A stretch of DNA of 27,102 nucleotides. It comes from Alphaproteobacteria bacterium (lineage in GTDB: Bacteria > Pseudomonadota > Alphaproteobacteria > Sphingomonadales > Sphingomonadaceae). Every line of letters starts with the position of its first letter. Position 1 is the stretch's first letter. The notes under the pieces are model-generated. The model ran no database searches, was not told the DNA's origin, and was given only the letters and a program-made list of their open reading frames with translations. Position numbers and translations under genes: made by a program. Positions 15,634 to 23,702 of the stretch are shown here, one piece after another. The stretch is from positions 1-27,102 of the forward strand of contig JAGWVG010000001.1 of NCBI GenBank assembly GCA_018970965.1, given 5' to 3'.

Positions 15634-17376
15634 ATGGCGCATGATTTGGTGATTCGGGGTGGCACGATTGTCGATGGAACAGGCGGCACACCTTATCAGG
15701 GCGATATTGCGATTGATAATGGCCTGATCACCAGCGTCGGCACGGTTGACGGCAAAGGCCGGGAAGAAATTGACGCAACGGGCAAGATTGTCACCCCCGG
15801 CTTTGTCGATGTGCATACCCATTATGATGGGCAAGCAACATGGGATGCAGAAATGGCCCCATCGAGCTGGCACGGGGTTACCACAGTCATCATGGGCAAT
15901 TGCGGCGTCGGCTTTGCGCCTGCGCGGCCCGATCGGCATGAATGGCTCATTAGCCTGATGGAAGGCGTAGAAGATATTCCCGGCACGGCATTGGCCGAAG
16001 GGATGAAATGGGATTGGGAAACCTTCCCCGAATATTTGGACGCGCTAGAGCGCCTGCCCCGCACTGTCGATGTTGGCACCCATGTGCCGCATGGTGCCGT
16101 CCGGGCTTATGTGCTGGGCGATCGGGAAAAGCCGGGCGCCGTGCCGACGGACGCAGAAATTGCTGAAATGGCAAAGATTGTGGAGGAAGGCGTACGCGCC
16201 GGGGCGTTAGGCTTTTCCACCTCGCGCACCGTGCTGCACAAATCCGTTGATGGAGAACTTGTCCCCGGCACAACTGCAACAGCTGAAGAGCTGATCGCCA
16301 TTGGCCGCGCGATGGGCAAAGTGGGTCATGGCGTTTTTGAAATGGCCAGTGATCTGAAGCGCGAATGGAATGAGTTTGAATGGATGGGCCAATTGTCGCG
16401 CGAGACAGGCCTGCCGGTGACATTTGCAGCGCTGCAAAGCATTGCCAAAGAATTGCCGCTGGAAGAGCAAATTACCGAGATGCGCGCGCAAAATGACAAT
16501 GGCGCCAACATCGTCGCGCAGATCGCTTTGCGCGGCAATGGCATCATCATGGCGTGGCAAGGCACAGTCCACCCCTTCCTGTTCCGCCCGGCATGGGCCG
16601 AAATTGCCGAACTGCCTTGGGACGAAAAGCTGAAGCATCTGCGTGACCCCGCGTTCCGGCATCGCATGATCAGCGAGCCGAGCCAAATTCCCGACACGGA
16701 TATTGCCGATCTCTATCGCGTAATTGCCGGAGGTTGGCCTGTCCAATTTGAAATGGATCCGGACTTTAATTACGAACCCAGCATGTCCGAGAGCATTGCC
16801 GCACGCGCGGCGGCGGCCGGCATTTCAGGCGAAGAATATGCCTATGACCTGATGATGAAGGATGACGGCAAGGGCTTTATCTACTTCCCCGTCCTCAATT
16901 ATCGCGATGGCAATTTGAACTTTTTGGAAGAGCTTCAATTGTCTGACGACACCGTCAATTCGCTGTCTGACGGCGGCGCACATTGCGGCACCATTTGTGA
17001 TGCTGCTTCGCCAACATTCATGTTGCAACACTGGGTGCGCGATCGCCAAGGCAAACGCATCGCGCTGGAGCATGCGATTAAGCGTCAGTGCCGCGATACC
17101 GCTGTCCTTTATGGCCTGCATGATCGCGGGCTGTTGCAGCCCGGCATGCTGGCAGACGTCAATGTGATTGATATGACCAGGCTTAAGCTTGGTAAGCCTT
17201 GGCTGGCCTTTGATCTGCCCGCCGGTGGAAAACGCCTTCTGCAAAAGGCCGATGGTTATGTCGCCACCATTAAATCAGGCCAAATCACATTCCGTGATGG
17301 CGTGATGCAGGGACCAACCCCCGGGGTGGTGCTGCGTGGGCCACAGGCTGAGCCCATGGCGCTGGCGGCGGAATAA
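15634..17376 (+). CDS. N-acyl-D-amino-acid deacylase-like amidohydrolase
   Basis: A 580-residue cytoplasmic amidohydrolase of the D-aminoacylase type. The N-terminal small domain (IRGGTIVDGTGGTPYQGDIAI) is followed by the metal motif FVDVHTHYDG with His61 and His63, a Cys-containing segment GNCGVGFAP, GALGFSTSRT, and later LSDGGAHCGTICDA, which carries the catalytic Asp. The small domain is resumed at LADVNVIDM near the end. Family members hydrolyse N-acyl-D-amino acids, but many annotated sphingomonad copies have no tested substrate. It has a strong but probably hidden ribosome binding site. The ferredoxin reductase gene follows 34 bases later on the same strand. No signal peptide is present, in contrast to the exported amidohydrolase 1.2 kb upstream. 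Confidence 0.88.
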   Translation: MAHDLVIRGGTIVDGTGGTPYQGDIAIDNGLITSVGTVDGKGREEIDATGKIVTPGFVDVHTHYDGQATWDAEMAPSSWHGVTTVIMGNCGVGFAPARPDRHEWLISLMEGVEDIPGTALAEGMKWDWETFPEYLDALERLPRTVDVGTHVPHGAVRAYVLGDREKPGAVPTDAEIAEMAKIVEEGVRAGALGFSTSRTVLHKSVDGELVPGTTATAEELIAIGRAMGKVGHGVFEMASDLKREWNEFEWMGQLSRETGLPVTFAALQSIAKELPLEEQITEMRAQNDNGANIVAQIALRGNGIIMAWQGTVHPFLFRPAWAEIAELPWDEKLKHLRDPAFRHRMISEPSQIPDTDIADLYRVIAGGWPVQFEMDPDFNYEPSMSESIAARAAAAGISGEEYAYDLMMKDDGKGFIYFPVLNYRDGNLNFLEELQLSDDTVNSLSDGGAHCGTICDAASPTFMLQHWVRDRQGKRIALEHAIKRQCRDTAVLYGLHDRGLLQPGMLADVNVIDMTRLKLGKPWLAFDLPAGGKRLLQKADGYVATIKSGQITFRDGVMQGPTPGVVLRGPQAEPMALAAE

Positions 17377-17410
17377 GCCAGCAGGCAACAGACAAGGGAG
17401 GGCCGGCCAG

Positions 17411-18721
17411 ATGCTTCATATTGCAGTGATCGGGTCTGGCCCTGCCGGCTATTACACCGCGGAGGCCGCGCAAAAGAAATTCGGCACCGATGTCCGAGTT
17501 GACATAATCGACCGCCTACCCGTGCCCTATGGGCTGATCCGCTTTGGCGTTGCGCCCGACCACCAATCCATCAAAGCCGTCCATAAACGCTATGAAGCGG
17601 TGAACCTGACCGAGAATGTCCGTTTTGTCGGCAATGTCTTGGTTGGGCGCGATGTCAGCGTTGAGGAATTGAGCCAGATATATGACGCTGTGGTCTTAGC
17701 CACGGGCGCCCCCGCAGACCGTCGCCTTGGCATTCCAGGCGATGACCTGCCCGGTGTCATCGGCTCTGCAGCCTTTGTCGGCTGGTATAATGGCCACCCC
17801 GATTTTGCGGGATTAGACCCAGATTTAACGGGGCCGGGTGCAGTCATTGTCGGCAATGGCAATGTCGCGCTTGATGTGGCGCGCATCCTGTCCAAAAGCC
17901 GAAATGAGTTTGATGGGGCAGATATTGTTGCGCATGCGATTGATCGGCTGGAGCATTCCGGCATCCGCCGCATCACATTGCTGGGCCGGCGCGGGCCGCA
18001 CCAAATTGCGATGACCCCCAAAGAATTGGGCGAGCTGGGCCATCTCAGCCGCGCGACGCCCGTGGTGGATATAGCAGACTTCCCACCCGAGGGGGATGAT
18101 GCGCTGCTGGAACCTGGCATGCGCAAATCGGTAAGCCATCTGCGTGACTTTGCAGCGCAAAAAGGCCCGGCACACGACATAGCCATTGAGTTTGATTTCT
18201 TTGCGATGCCCGTGGCAATTGAAGGCGATGGGCGTGCCGAACGCATCATTGTTGAAAAGACGCACCTCGATGCGGATTTGCGGGCTGTCGGCACCGGCGA
18301 GCGTTATATTCTGCCCTGCCATTTGGTTGTCGCGTGCATTGGCTATCAAACCCCGCCAATTGCAGGCGTGCCCTATGAACATGGCCGCGGGCGATTTGCC
18401 AGCACCGATGGGCGTATTTTGCCAGGCCTATATTGCGTTGGCTGGGCGCGGCGCGGACCGACGGGAACAATTGGGACCAACCGGCCTGATGGCTATGCCA
18501 TCGCCGATCTGATTGCCGAAGATGTGCCGCGCAATAGCGGAAAACTGGGCCGCCCCGCTTTGGATGCGCTGCTCGATGCGCGCGGCGTGGATATTGTGAC
18601 TTTCCGTGATTGGCAGAAAATTGATGCAGCGGAAATTGCGCGCGCCCGGCAGGGGGCCCCGCGCGAAAAATTTGTGGCCATTGATGAGATGATTGCCGCG
18701 CGCGGCACGCCAAATCACTGA
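17411..18721 (+). CDS. Ferredoxin/adrenodoxin-NADP reductase type flavoprotein (FprA-like)
   Basis: A 436-residue FAD enzyme of the adrenodoxin-reductase/FprA type that passes electrons from NADPH to a ferredoxin. The FAD motif GSGPAGYYTAE is at 8-18, followed by the strongly conserved PVPYGLIRFGVAPDHQ (about 38-53). The NADPH-binding stretch VIVGNGNVALDVARIL and LLGRRGPHQ come in the middle, and GWARRGPTGTIGTNRPDG near the C-terminus contacts FAD and NADP. The ATG at 17411 is preceded by AGGGAGGG and gives the standard N-terminus; the frame open upstream overlaps the deacylase gene. No ferredoxin or P450 gene is in the window, so its partner is unknown. Confidence 0.92.
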   Translation: MLHIAVIGSGPAGYYTAEAAQKKFGTDVRVDIIDRLPVPYGLIRFGVAPDHQSIKAVHKRYEAVNLTENVRFVGNVLVGRDVSVEELSQIYDAVVLATGAPADRRLGIPGDDLPGVIGSAAFVGWYNGHPDFAGLDPDLTGPGAVIVGNGNVALDVARILSKSRNEFDGADIVAHAIDRLEHSGIRRITLLGRRGPHQIAMTPKELGELGHLSRATPVVDIADFPPEGDDALLEPGMRKSVSHLRDFAAQKGPAHDIAIEFDFFAMPVAIEGDGRAERIIVEKTHLDADLRAVGTGERYILPCHLVVACIGYQTPPIAGVPYEHGRGRFASTDGRILPGLYCVGWARRGPTGTIGTNRPDGYAIADLIAEDVPRNSGKLGRPALDALLDARGVDIVTFRDWQKIDAAEIARARQGAPREKFVAIDEMIAARGTPNH

Positions 18722-18826
18722 AGCCAGTTCGCCAGCAACCCCTCTCTCTGCTCCACATTCTCCGTGCGGCACAACTGTTCTACTTGAATAATACAGCATT
18801 TCGTCCCATCTTATCGGGCAAGAATG

Positions 18827-18833
18827 AAGGAGA
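18827..18833 (+). promoter_or_regulatory. Ribosome binding site that decides the telA start
   Basis: AAGGAGA lies five bases before GTG at 18839. The in-frame ATG at 18824 would put this near-perfect Shine-Dalgarno inside the coding sequence and has no site of its own, so the GTG is the probable start. Confidence 0.7.
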
Positions 18834-18838
18834 CAGAC

Positions 18839-20035
18839 GTGGCCACATCTGCCCAAGAGACTGACATCAAGCTGACCGCGCCCGAGCCCGTGCCTGTGGT
18901 CGCGCCCCAAAAGGCAGCGGGATTGGTGCCAATTGATGACAGCAAAAAATCAGCGCTCGACGAAAAAGCCGAGGCCTTTGTGGAAGAGCTGGCAGCCCTG
19001 GATGTGAATTCTCCTGAGTTCGGCAAGAAGGTGGACCAGCTCGTCAATATGGGCCGTCGCGAAATTGCGGATGCAGCGGGTCAATCCAATCGCTTTCTCG
19101 ATCGCCCCGTGCGCGCGATGGACAAGGAGTCTGGCGTTGGCGCAGACTTGGCCGAGCTGCGTCGAACAATTGAAGATTTGGACCCCGGCAAGAAGGATGA
19201 TCTCTTCACGCGCAAGAAGATTTTCGGGATCATCCCCTGGGGCAGCAAGCTGCGTGATTATTTTGACAGCTATAAATCCAGCCAAGGCCATATTGCCTCG
19301 ATTTTGTCGCACCTCGCCTCGGGCAAGGACGAGTTGCTGAAGGACAATGCTGCAATTGATGTTGAACGGCAGACCTTATGGGGCGCAATGGGGCGGCTGG
19401 AGCAGATGATCCATGTCTCCAAGGCGCTCGACGCCCGATTGGAAGCCAAGGCAGCAGACATTGAAATCAGCGACCCTGCCAAGGCGAAAGCCATCCGCGA
19501 AACAGCCTTATTCTACACGCGCCAGCGCACGCAGGATTTGTTGACGCAAATGGCCGTGACTGTGCAGGGTTATCTCGCGCTGGATTTGGTCAAGAAAAAC
19601 AATGTGGAATTGATCAAGGGTGTCGACCGCGCTTCGACCACCACGGTTGCCGCACTGCGCACCGCTGTGACAGTTGCGCAAGCTCTGGTCGGCCAAAAGC
19701 TGGTCCTCGATCAGATCACCGCGCTCAACACCACAACGGCGAACATCATCGATTCCACGGGCGAGATGTTGAAAAATCAAACTGGCCTCATCCATGAGCA
19801 AGCGGCCAGCTCCACCATCCCGGTTGAAACGCTGCAACGCGCCTTCCAGAATATTTATGTGACGATGGACCAGATCGATACGTTCAAGGCCAAGGCGTTG
19901 ATATCGATGAAAACCACCGTTGAAACGCTGGAAGGCGAGGTCGAAAAGTCGAAAGGCTATATCGCGCGTGCAGAAGGCCAAGCGCAAGCCGCGCTGGACC
20001 AGGCCGCACCTGGCCCCTTCACCCCGGTGGAGTAA
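18839..20035 (+). CDS. telA: TelA-family protein (toxic anion resistance)
   Basis: A 398-residue cytoplasmic protein of the TelA/KlaA family, named for tellurite resistance but whose biochemical action is not known. It is mostly helical, with coiled-coil-like stretches. Recognisable parts are the N-terminal segment IPWGSKLRDYFDSYKSSQGHI, the central ERQTLWGAMGRLEQMIH region, and the C-terminal series of TTVAALRTAVTVAQALVGQK and ALNTTTANIIDSTGEM typical for the family. The full family length is present. The GTG start at 18839 is chosen from its ribosome binding site. The XpaC-like gene follows nine bases after the stop, the arrangement also seen in Bacillus (xpaC-yceH/telA type pairs), suggesting a joint envelope or stress role. 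No tellurite gene such as terC or tehB is nearby. Confidence 0.9.
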   Translation: MATSAQETDIKLTAPEPVPVVAPQKAAGLVPIDDSKKSALDEKAEAFVEELAALDVNSPEFGKKVDQLVNMGRREIADAAGQSNRFLDRPVRAMDKESGVGADLAELRRTIEDLDPGKKDDLFTRKKIFGIIPWGSKLRDYFDSYKSSQGHIASILSHLASGKDELLKDNAAIDVERQTLWGAMGRLEQMIHVSKALDARLEAKAADIEISDPAKAKAIRETALFYTRQRTQDLLTQMAVTVQGYLALDLVKKNNVELIKGVDRASTTTVAALRTAVTVAQALVGQKLVLDQITALNTTTANIIDSTGEMLKNQTGLIHEQAASSTIPVETLQRAFQNIYVTMDQIDTFKAKALISMKTTVETLEGEVEKSKGYIARAEGQAQAALDQAAPGPFTPVE

Positions 20036-20044
20036 GGCCCCGCG

Positions 20045-20746
20045 ATGCGCAGCGATGAGGTTCTTGCCCGAGCCGAGGCCGCCTTGCAGCGCCATGGCGG
20101 CCGATCTCGCTTGCAGCAGCGCGCGCTTAGCCGGATGATCAACGCCGGGAAAATCAAGGCGCGCCGTGCGGCCTGGACGACAATTGGCTTTTTGATTGGC
20201 GTTCCCGCCTTTGCCCTGTTTATCAAACCCATTGGCTTGATGGGCTTTCTGCTTGCCATCATGGCCTATTTTGGCGCGCTATTGGCGGCCATTCTTCTGC
20301 CCGCGGGCGGATATGTTCCGCCAGAAAAGCTCGCCGAAGCGCCCCTAAAAGCACTGCCCCTGTCCACCGAGGCATGGCTTTCAAGCCAGCGCCGCGCCCT
20401 GCCCCCGCCTGCTCAGCGTTTAAGCGATGGCATTGGCCTGAAGCTCGAACAACTCGCCCCACAATTGCAAACGCTGGATGAGCGTGAACCTGCCGCGATG
20501 GAAATCCGCCGTCTGATTGCCGACGAGCTGCCAGAATTGGTCAATGGCTATCTGCGCGTGCCCGAACATCTGCGGCGCAATGGCCTCAACGGCATGAGTC
20601 CGGATACGCAATTGGTAGAAGGCCTAAATGTCGTCGATGCCGAATTGCAGCGCATGAGCGAACAACTGGCCAGTGGCGATCTGTATAAGCTGGCGACCCA
20701 AGGCCGTTATCTCGAGCTGAAATATCAGGGCGATCCGGAGAGCTAA
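20045..20746 (+). CDS. XpaC-like membrane protein
   Basis: A 233-residue protein. Its N-terminal third is basic and leads to two hydrophobic segments (TTIGFLIGVPAFALFI and IGLMGFLLAIMAYFGALLAA, about 40-80), probably a membrane hairpin. A soluble helical domain follows, containing a motif NGYLRVPEHLRRNG and ending in YLELKY. The position directly behind telA and the YLRVP...YLELKY pattern match XpaC-family proteins, named for hydrolysis of 5-bromo-4-chloroindolyl phosphate but without an established enzyme activity. I infer family membership mostly from context and architecture. It is very likely co-transcribed with telA (nine-base gap). Confidence 0.7.
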   Translation: MRSDEVLARAEAALQRHGGRSRLQQRALSRMINAGKIKARRAAWTTIGFLIGVPAFALFIKPIGLMGFLLAIMAYFGALLAAILLPAGGYVPPEKLAEAPLKALPLSTEAWLSSQRRALPPPAQRLSDGIGLKLEQLAPQLQTLDEREPAAMEIRRLIADELPELVNGYLRVPEHLRRNGLNGMSPDTQLVEGLNVVDAELQRMSEQLASGDLYKLATQGRYLELKYQGDPES

Positions 20747-20788
20747 TTCCCACCCGCCCTTGCTTTTCCCATCACTTTCCGCCAATGG

Positions 20789-20830
20789 CGCCTCTCCCCA
20801 AAAGGGGAATCGAAGAAAGCCGGAGGGGCG
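20789..20830 (+). promoter_or_regulatory. S6:S18 autoregulatory leader motif of the rpsF operon
   Basis: In the 129-base gap before rpsF, CGCCTCT (20789-20795) pairs with AGGGGCG (20824-20830), and a small hairpin CCCC-AAAA-GGGG (20796-20807) sits at its top. The 3' side has an unpaired asymmetric loop that contains CCG at 20820-20822 next to the stem. This is the layout described for the S6:S18 mRNA motif, in which the protein complex binds the CCG trinucleotide and represses its own operon. The match is by structure and position, not by a covariance model. Confidence 0.55.
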
Positions 20831-20875
20831 TTCGCATGGGGCGGCGTCAGCGATCGGCATGGAAAGGCAAGCTTT

Positions 20876-21241
20876 ATGGCTCTTTACGAGCACGTATTTC
20901 TTGCGCGTCAGGACTTGGCCCAAGCCCAAGTAGACGCGCTGGCGGCGAACGCCACGACCATCATCGAATCAAACGGTGGCAAAGTTTCGAAGACGGAAAC
21001 TTGGGGTCTGCGCACGCTCGCCTACAAAATCGCCAAGAACCGCAAGGCACATTATGTGATGCTTGCCTTTGAAGCACCGGGCACGGTTGTTGCCGAACTG
21101 GAGCGTCAAACGCAGATCAACGAAGACGTCATCCGCTATATGACCATCAAGGTCGATGCGCAGGAAGCCGGTCCGTCGGTGATGATGCGCAAGGGTGAGC
21201 GCGACCGCAAGCCGCGCCGCGACGACGAACAAGAATTCTAA
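20876..21241 (+). CDS. rpsF: 30S ribosomal protein S6
   Basis: A 121-residue protein of the small subunit platform, where it pairs with S18. The start [14 protein letters not shown], the segment [22 protein letters not shown] and the strand RYMTIKVD identify it. The C-terminus is a charged tail ([17 protein letters not shown]), common in alphaproteobacterial S6. It opens the rpsF-rpsR-rplI operon and follows the probable S6:S18 binding leader. A GGAAAGG stretch lies nine bases before the ATG. The promoter is not obvious; TTGCTT at 20760 is the only -35-like hexamer and lacks a good -10. Confidence 0.97.
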   Translation: MALYEHVFLARQDLAQAQVDALAANATTIIESNGGKVSKTETWGLRTLAYKIAKNRKAHYVMLAFEAPGTVVAELERQTQINEDVIRYMTIKVDAQEAGPSVMMRKGERDRKPRRDDEQEF

Positions 21242-21256
21242 GGAAGGCGAAAACAC

Positions 21257-21481
21257 ATGGCACGCCCATTTTTCCGCCGGCGCAAGAGCTGCCCTTTTGC
21301 TGGCAAGAACGCGCCGAAGATCGATTATAAGGACGTCCGTCTGCTTCAGGGCTTTGTCTCGGAACGCGGCAAGATCGTCCCCTCGCGCATCACCGCTGTT
21401 TCGGCAAAGAAGCAGCGTGAATTGGCTCAGGCCATTAAGCGCGCCCGCCACATCGGGCTTCTGCCCTTCATCGTGAAGTAA
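21257..21481 (+). CDS. rpsR: 30S ribosomal protein S18
   Basis: A 74-residue protein with the basic N-terminus [15 protein letters not shown], the S18 core [20 protein letters not shown], and the terminal [20 protein letters not shown] segment, all as expected. One cysteine remains in the SCPF position. AAGGAAGG lies before the ATG. It is 15 bases behind rpsF and 12 bases before rplI in the standard order. Confidence 0.98.
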   Translation: MARPFFRRRKSCPFAGKNAPKIDYKDVRLLQGFVSERGKIVPSRITAVSAKKQRELAQAIKRARHIGLLPFIVK

Positions 21482-21493
21482 GGAGCACACCCG

Positions 21494-22102
21494 ATGGAAG
21501 TCATCCTGCTTGAACGCGTCGAAAAGCTCGGCCAGATCGGTGATGTTGTCACCGTGAAGAACGGCTTTGCCCGCAACTATCTGTTGCCGCGCAACAAGGC
21601 GCTCCGCGCCAATGAAGCCAACCGCAAGCTGTTTGAAGCCAATAAGGCGAAGATCGTTGCTGACAACGATGCCAAGCGTAAGGACGCAGAATCGGCCTCG
21701 AAGGGCATTGATGGCGCGTCTGTCACGCTGATCCGTCAGGCGTCGAACACCGGCCAGCTCTACGGCTCAGTCGCGGTGCGCGACATTGTCGAAGCCCTTG
21801 TTGCTGACGGCAAGAAGGTCACAAAGCAGCAGGTCGTGCTGGATAAGCCGATCAAGGCCATTGGCGTCTATGACGTTAAGGTGTCGCTGCACCCGGAAGT
21901 TTCGGTGACGGTGAAGATCAACGTCGCCCGCTCGCCGGAAGAAGCTGATCTGCAAAGCCAGGGCGTGGATATCCTTGCCCAGATGTTCGAAAAGGACGTT
22001 GCTGGCTTTACCGAAGACTTTGATCCCAATGCCGAACCCGGCACGATTGCAGAAGAAGCTCCGGCTGAAGCTGCAACCGCGGACGAAGGCGAAGACGCCT
22101 AA
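21494..22102 (+). CDS. rplI: 50S ribosomal protein L9
   Basis: A 202-residue protein. The N-terminal domain starts MEVILLERVEKLGQIGDVVTV and continues NGFARNYLLPRNKA, the L9 signature that binds 23S rRNA. A long connecting helix and the C-terminal domain follow (GQLYGSVAVRDIVEAL, PIKAIGVYDVKVSLHPEV). An acidic Ala/Glu-rich tail of about 35 residues (AEEAPAEAATADEGEDA at the end) makes it longer than the roughly 150-residue enterobacterial form, as is usual in alphaproteobacteria. AGGAG lies nine bases before the ATG. It is the last gene of the ribosomal operon before a strong terminator. Confidence 0.98.
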   Translation: MEVILLERVEKLGQIGDVVTVKNGFARNYLLPRNKALRANEANRKLFEANKAKIVADNDAKRKDAESASKGIDGASVTLIRQASNTGQLYGSVAVRDIVEALVADGKKVTKQQVVLDKPIKAIGVYDVKVSLHPEVSVTVKINVARSPEEADLQSQGVDILAQMFEKDVAGFTEDFDPNAEPGTIAEEAPAEAATADEGEDA

Positions 22103-22126
22103 TCTTCGGATTGCATATGATTACGG

Positions 22127-22160
22127 AAAAGGCCGGCCATTTGGTCGGCCTTTTTCTTTT
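22127..22160 (+). terminator. Strong Rho-independent terminator of rpsF-rpsR-rplI
   Basis: AAAAGGCCGGCC (22127-22138) pairs with GGTCGGCCTTTT (22143-22154) over 12 positions with one G-T, loop ATTT, then TC and four more Ts. It is 24 bases behind the rplI stop. The stem is nearly symmetrical and would also work on the minus strand. Confidence 0.9.
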
Positions 22161-22185
22161 GGGGAAGCGCGCTTAAAGAACCTCA

Positions 22186-23694
22186 ATGACACAGGTTTCT
22201 CCAGCTGAAGATACGCGCCACCTTTTAACGCAATTGGGTGTTCCCAAAGCGCTTTGGACCAAAGGCAAGCGCGCAGTTGCCAGCCCCGTTGACGGCAGCA
22301 TCATCGCACAGGTGGAGGATGCGAGCCCTGCTCAGGCTGCAGACGCCGCTGCGCGGGCGGAGACGGCATTTCTGGCCTGGCGGCAAGTGCCTGCCCCTGT
22401 GCGCGGCGAACTGGTCCGGCGGCTAGGCATGGCGCTGCGCACGCATAAGGATGCGCTGGGCCGCCTTGTCACCCTCGATTGCGGCAAACCGATCTCTGAA
22501 GGCCTTGGCGAAGTGCAGGAGATGATCGACATTTGCGACTTCGCCGTTGGCCTCTCCCGCCAACTTTATGGCCTGACCATCGCCAGCGAACGTCCATTGC
22601 ATAAAATGACCGAGACCTGGCATCCGCTGGGGCCTGTCGCCATTATCACAGCCTTTAACTTTCCTGTGGCCGTCTGGTCTTGGAATGCGGCGCTTGCGCT
22701 TGTGTGCGGCAACCCCGTCATTTGGAAGCCATCTGAGAAAACCCCGCTGACGGCCTTAGCCGTGCAAGCTATTTTTGACAGCGTGGCACAAGACATGCCG
22801 GAGGCTCCGGCGCACCTCTCGCAGCTTATCTTGGGTGGCGCGGATGTTGGCGCGGCGTTGGTCGATGAGGGCCGGATACGGCTTGTTTCAGCAACGGGCA
22901 GCACGCGCATGGGCCGCTTGGTCGGCCAGCGCGTGGCGCGGCGCTTTGGCCGATCCCTGCTCGAACTGGGCGGCAATAACGCAACCATTGTCACGCCGAG
23001 CGCCGATATGGATTTGGCCCTGCGCGCCTCGGCCTTTGGCTTTATGGGCACCAGCGGCCAGCGCTGCACATCGCTGCGCCGCCTTTTCCTGCACCGCTCA
23101 ATCCATGACGCATTTCTTGAACGGATGAAGGCGGCGGCGGCATCTGTGCGCATTGGCGATCCGCGCAATCCGGATAGCCTGATGGGCCCGCTGATTGATG
23201 AGGTCAGCTTTGATGCGATGCAGTCTGCCTTGGTGGCCGCCCGCGCCGTAGGGGGCCGCGTGACGGGGGGAGAGCGGCTGGATCGGCCCGGCGCCTATGT
23301 CACGCCCGCCATTGTCAGCATGGCAAAGCAACGCGGGCTGATGCTGAGTGAAACCTTCGCGCCCATTCTCTATGTCTGTGCCTATGATGATCTGGAAGAG
23401 GCGATTGCGCTGCAAAATGCGGTGCCGCAGGGCTTATCCTCCTCAATCTTCACCAACGATCTGCGCGAGGCAGAGCTGTTCACCTCGGCGGCGGGCAGCG
23501 ATTGCGGCATTGCCAATGTGAACATTGGCACCTCTGGCGCAGAAATTGGCGGCGCCTTTGGCGGGGAGAAGGAAACAGGTGGCGGTCGCGAATCGGGCTC
23601 TGACAGTTGGAAAGCCTATATGCGCCGCCAAACGAGCACGCTGAACTATGGCCGCGCCTTGCCCTTGGCACAGGGCGTAAGCTTTGATTTATAG
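22186..23694 (+). CDS. ALDH7-type aldehyde dehydrogenase (alpha-aminoadipic semialdehyde dehydrogenase-like)
   Basis: A 502-residue NAD-dependent aldehyde dehydrogenase. The NAD site shows AFNFPVAVW (156-164) and KPSEKTP (181-187); the general base is Glu260 in LELGGNN and the nucleophile is Cys294 in TSGQRCTSLRR. The C-terminal NIGTSGAEIGGAFGGEKE followed by GGGRESGSDSWKAYM is the hallmark of family 7 (ALDH7A1, PcD, AmaB), whose members oxidise L-2-aminoadipate 6-semialdehyde in lysine breakdown. Family assignment is firm; the substrate is inferred. The ATG at 22186 has no clear Shine-Dalgarno and starts only 25 bases after the ribosomal terminator, leaving little room for an own promoter. 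It converges with the DUF3291 gene, with eight bases between stops. Confidence 0.92.
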   Translation: MTQVSPAEDTRHLLTQLGVPKALWTKGKRAVASPVDGSIIAQVEDASPAQAADAAARAETAFLAWRQVPAPVRGELVRRLGMALRTHKDALGRLVTLDCGKPISEGLGEVQEMIDICDFAVGLSRQLYGLTIASERPLHKMTETWHPLGPVAIITAFNFPVAVWSWNAALALVCGNPVIWKPSEKTPLTALAVQAIFDSVAQDMPEAPAHLSQLILGGADVGAALVDEGRIRLVSATGSTRMGRLVGQRVARRFGRSLLELGGNNATIVTPSADMDLALRASAFGFMGTSGQRCTSLRRLFLHRSIHDAFLERMKAAAASVRIGDPRNPDSLMGPLIDEVSFDAMQSALVAARAVGGRVTGGERLDRPGAYVTPAIVSMAKQRGLMLSETFAPILYVCAYDDLEEAIALQNAVPQGLSSSIFTNDLREAELFTSAAGSDCGIANVNIGTSGAEIGGAFGGEKETGGGRESGSDSWKAYMRRQTSTLNYGRALPLAQGVSFDL

Positions 23695-23702
23695 CGCCTC
23701 GG

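Noticed and set aside
15456..15689. N-terminal extension of the PilZ-like frame to 15689
   Set aside because: It would overlap the divergent deacylase gene and its ribosome binding site, and it would contain the candidate promoter; the added residues show no domain.
18824..18838. ATG at 18824 as the telA start
   Set aside because: It has no Shine-Dalgarno, and the near-perfect AAGGAGA lies between it and the GTG at 18839, which is the better start.
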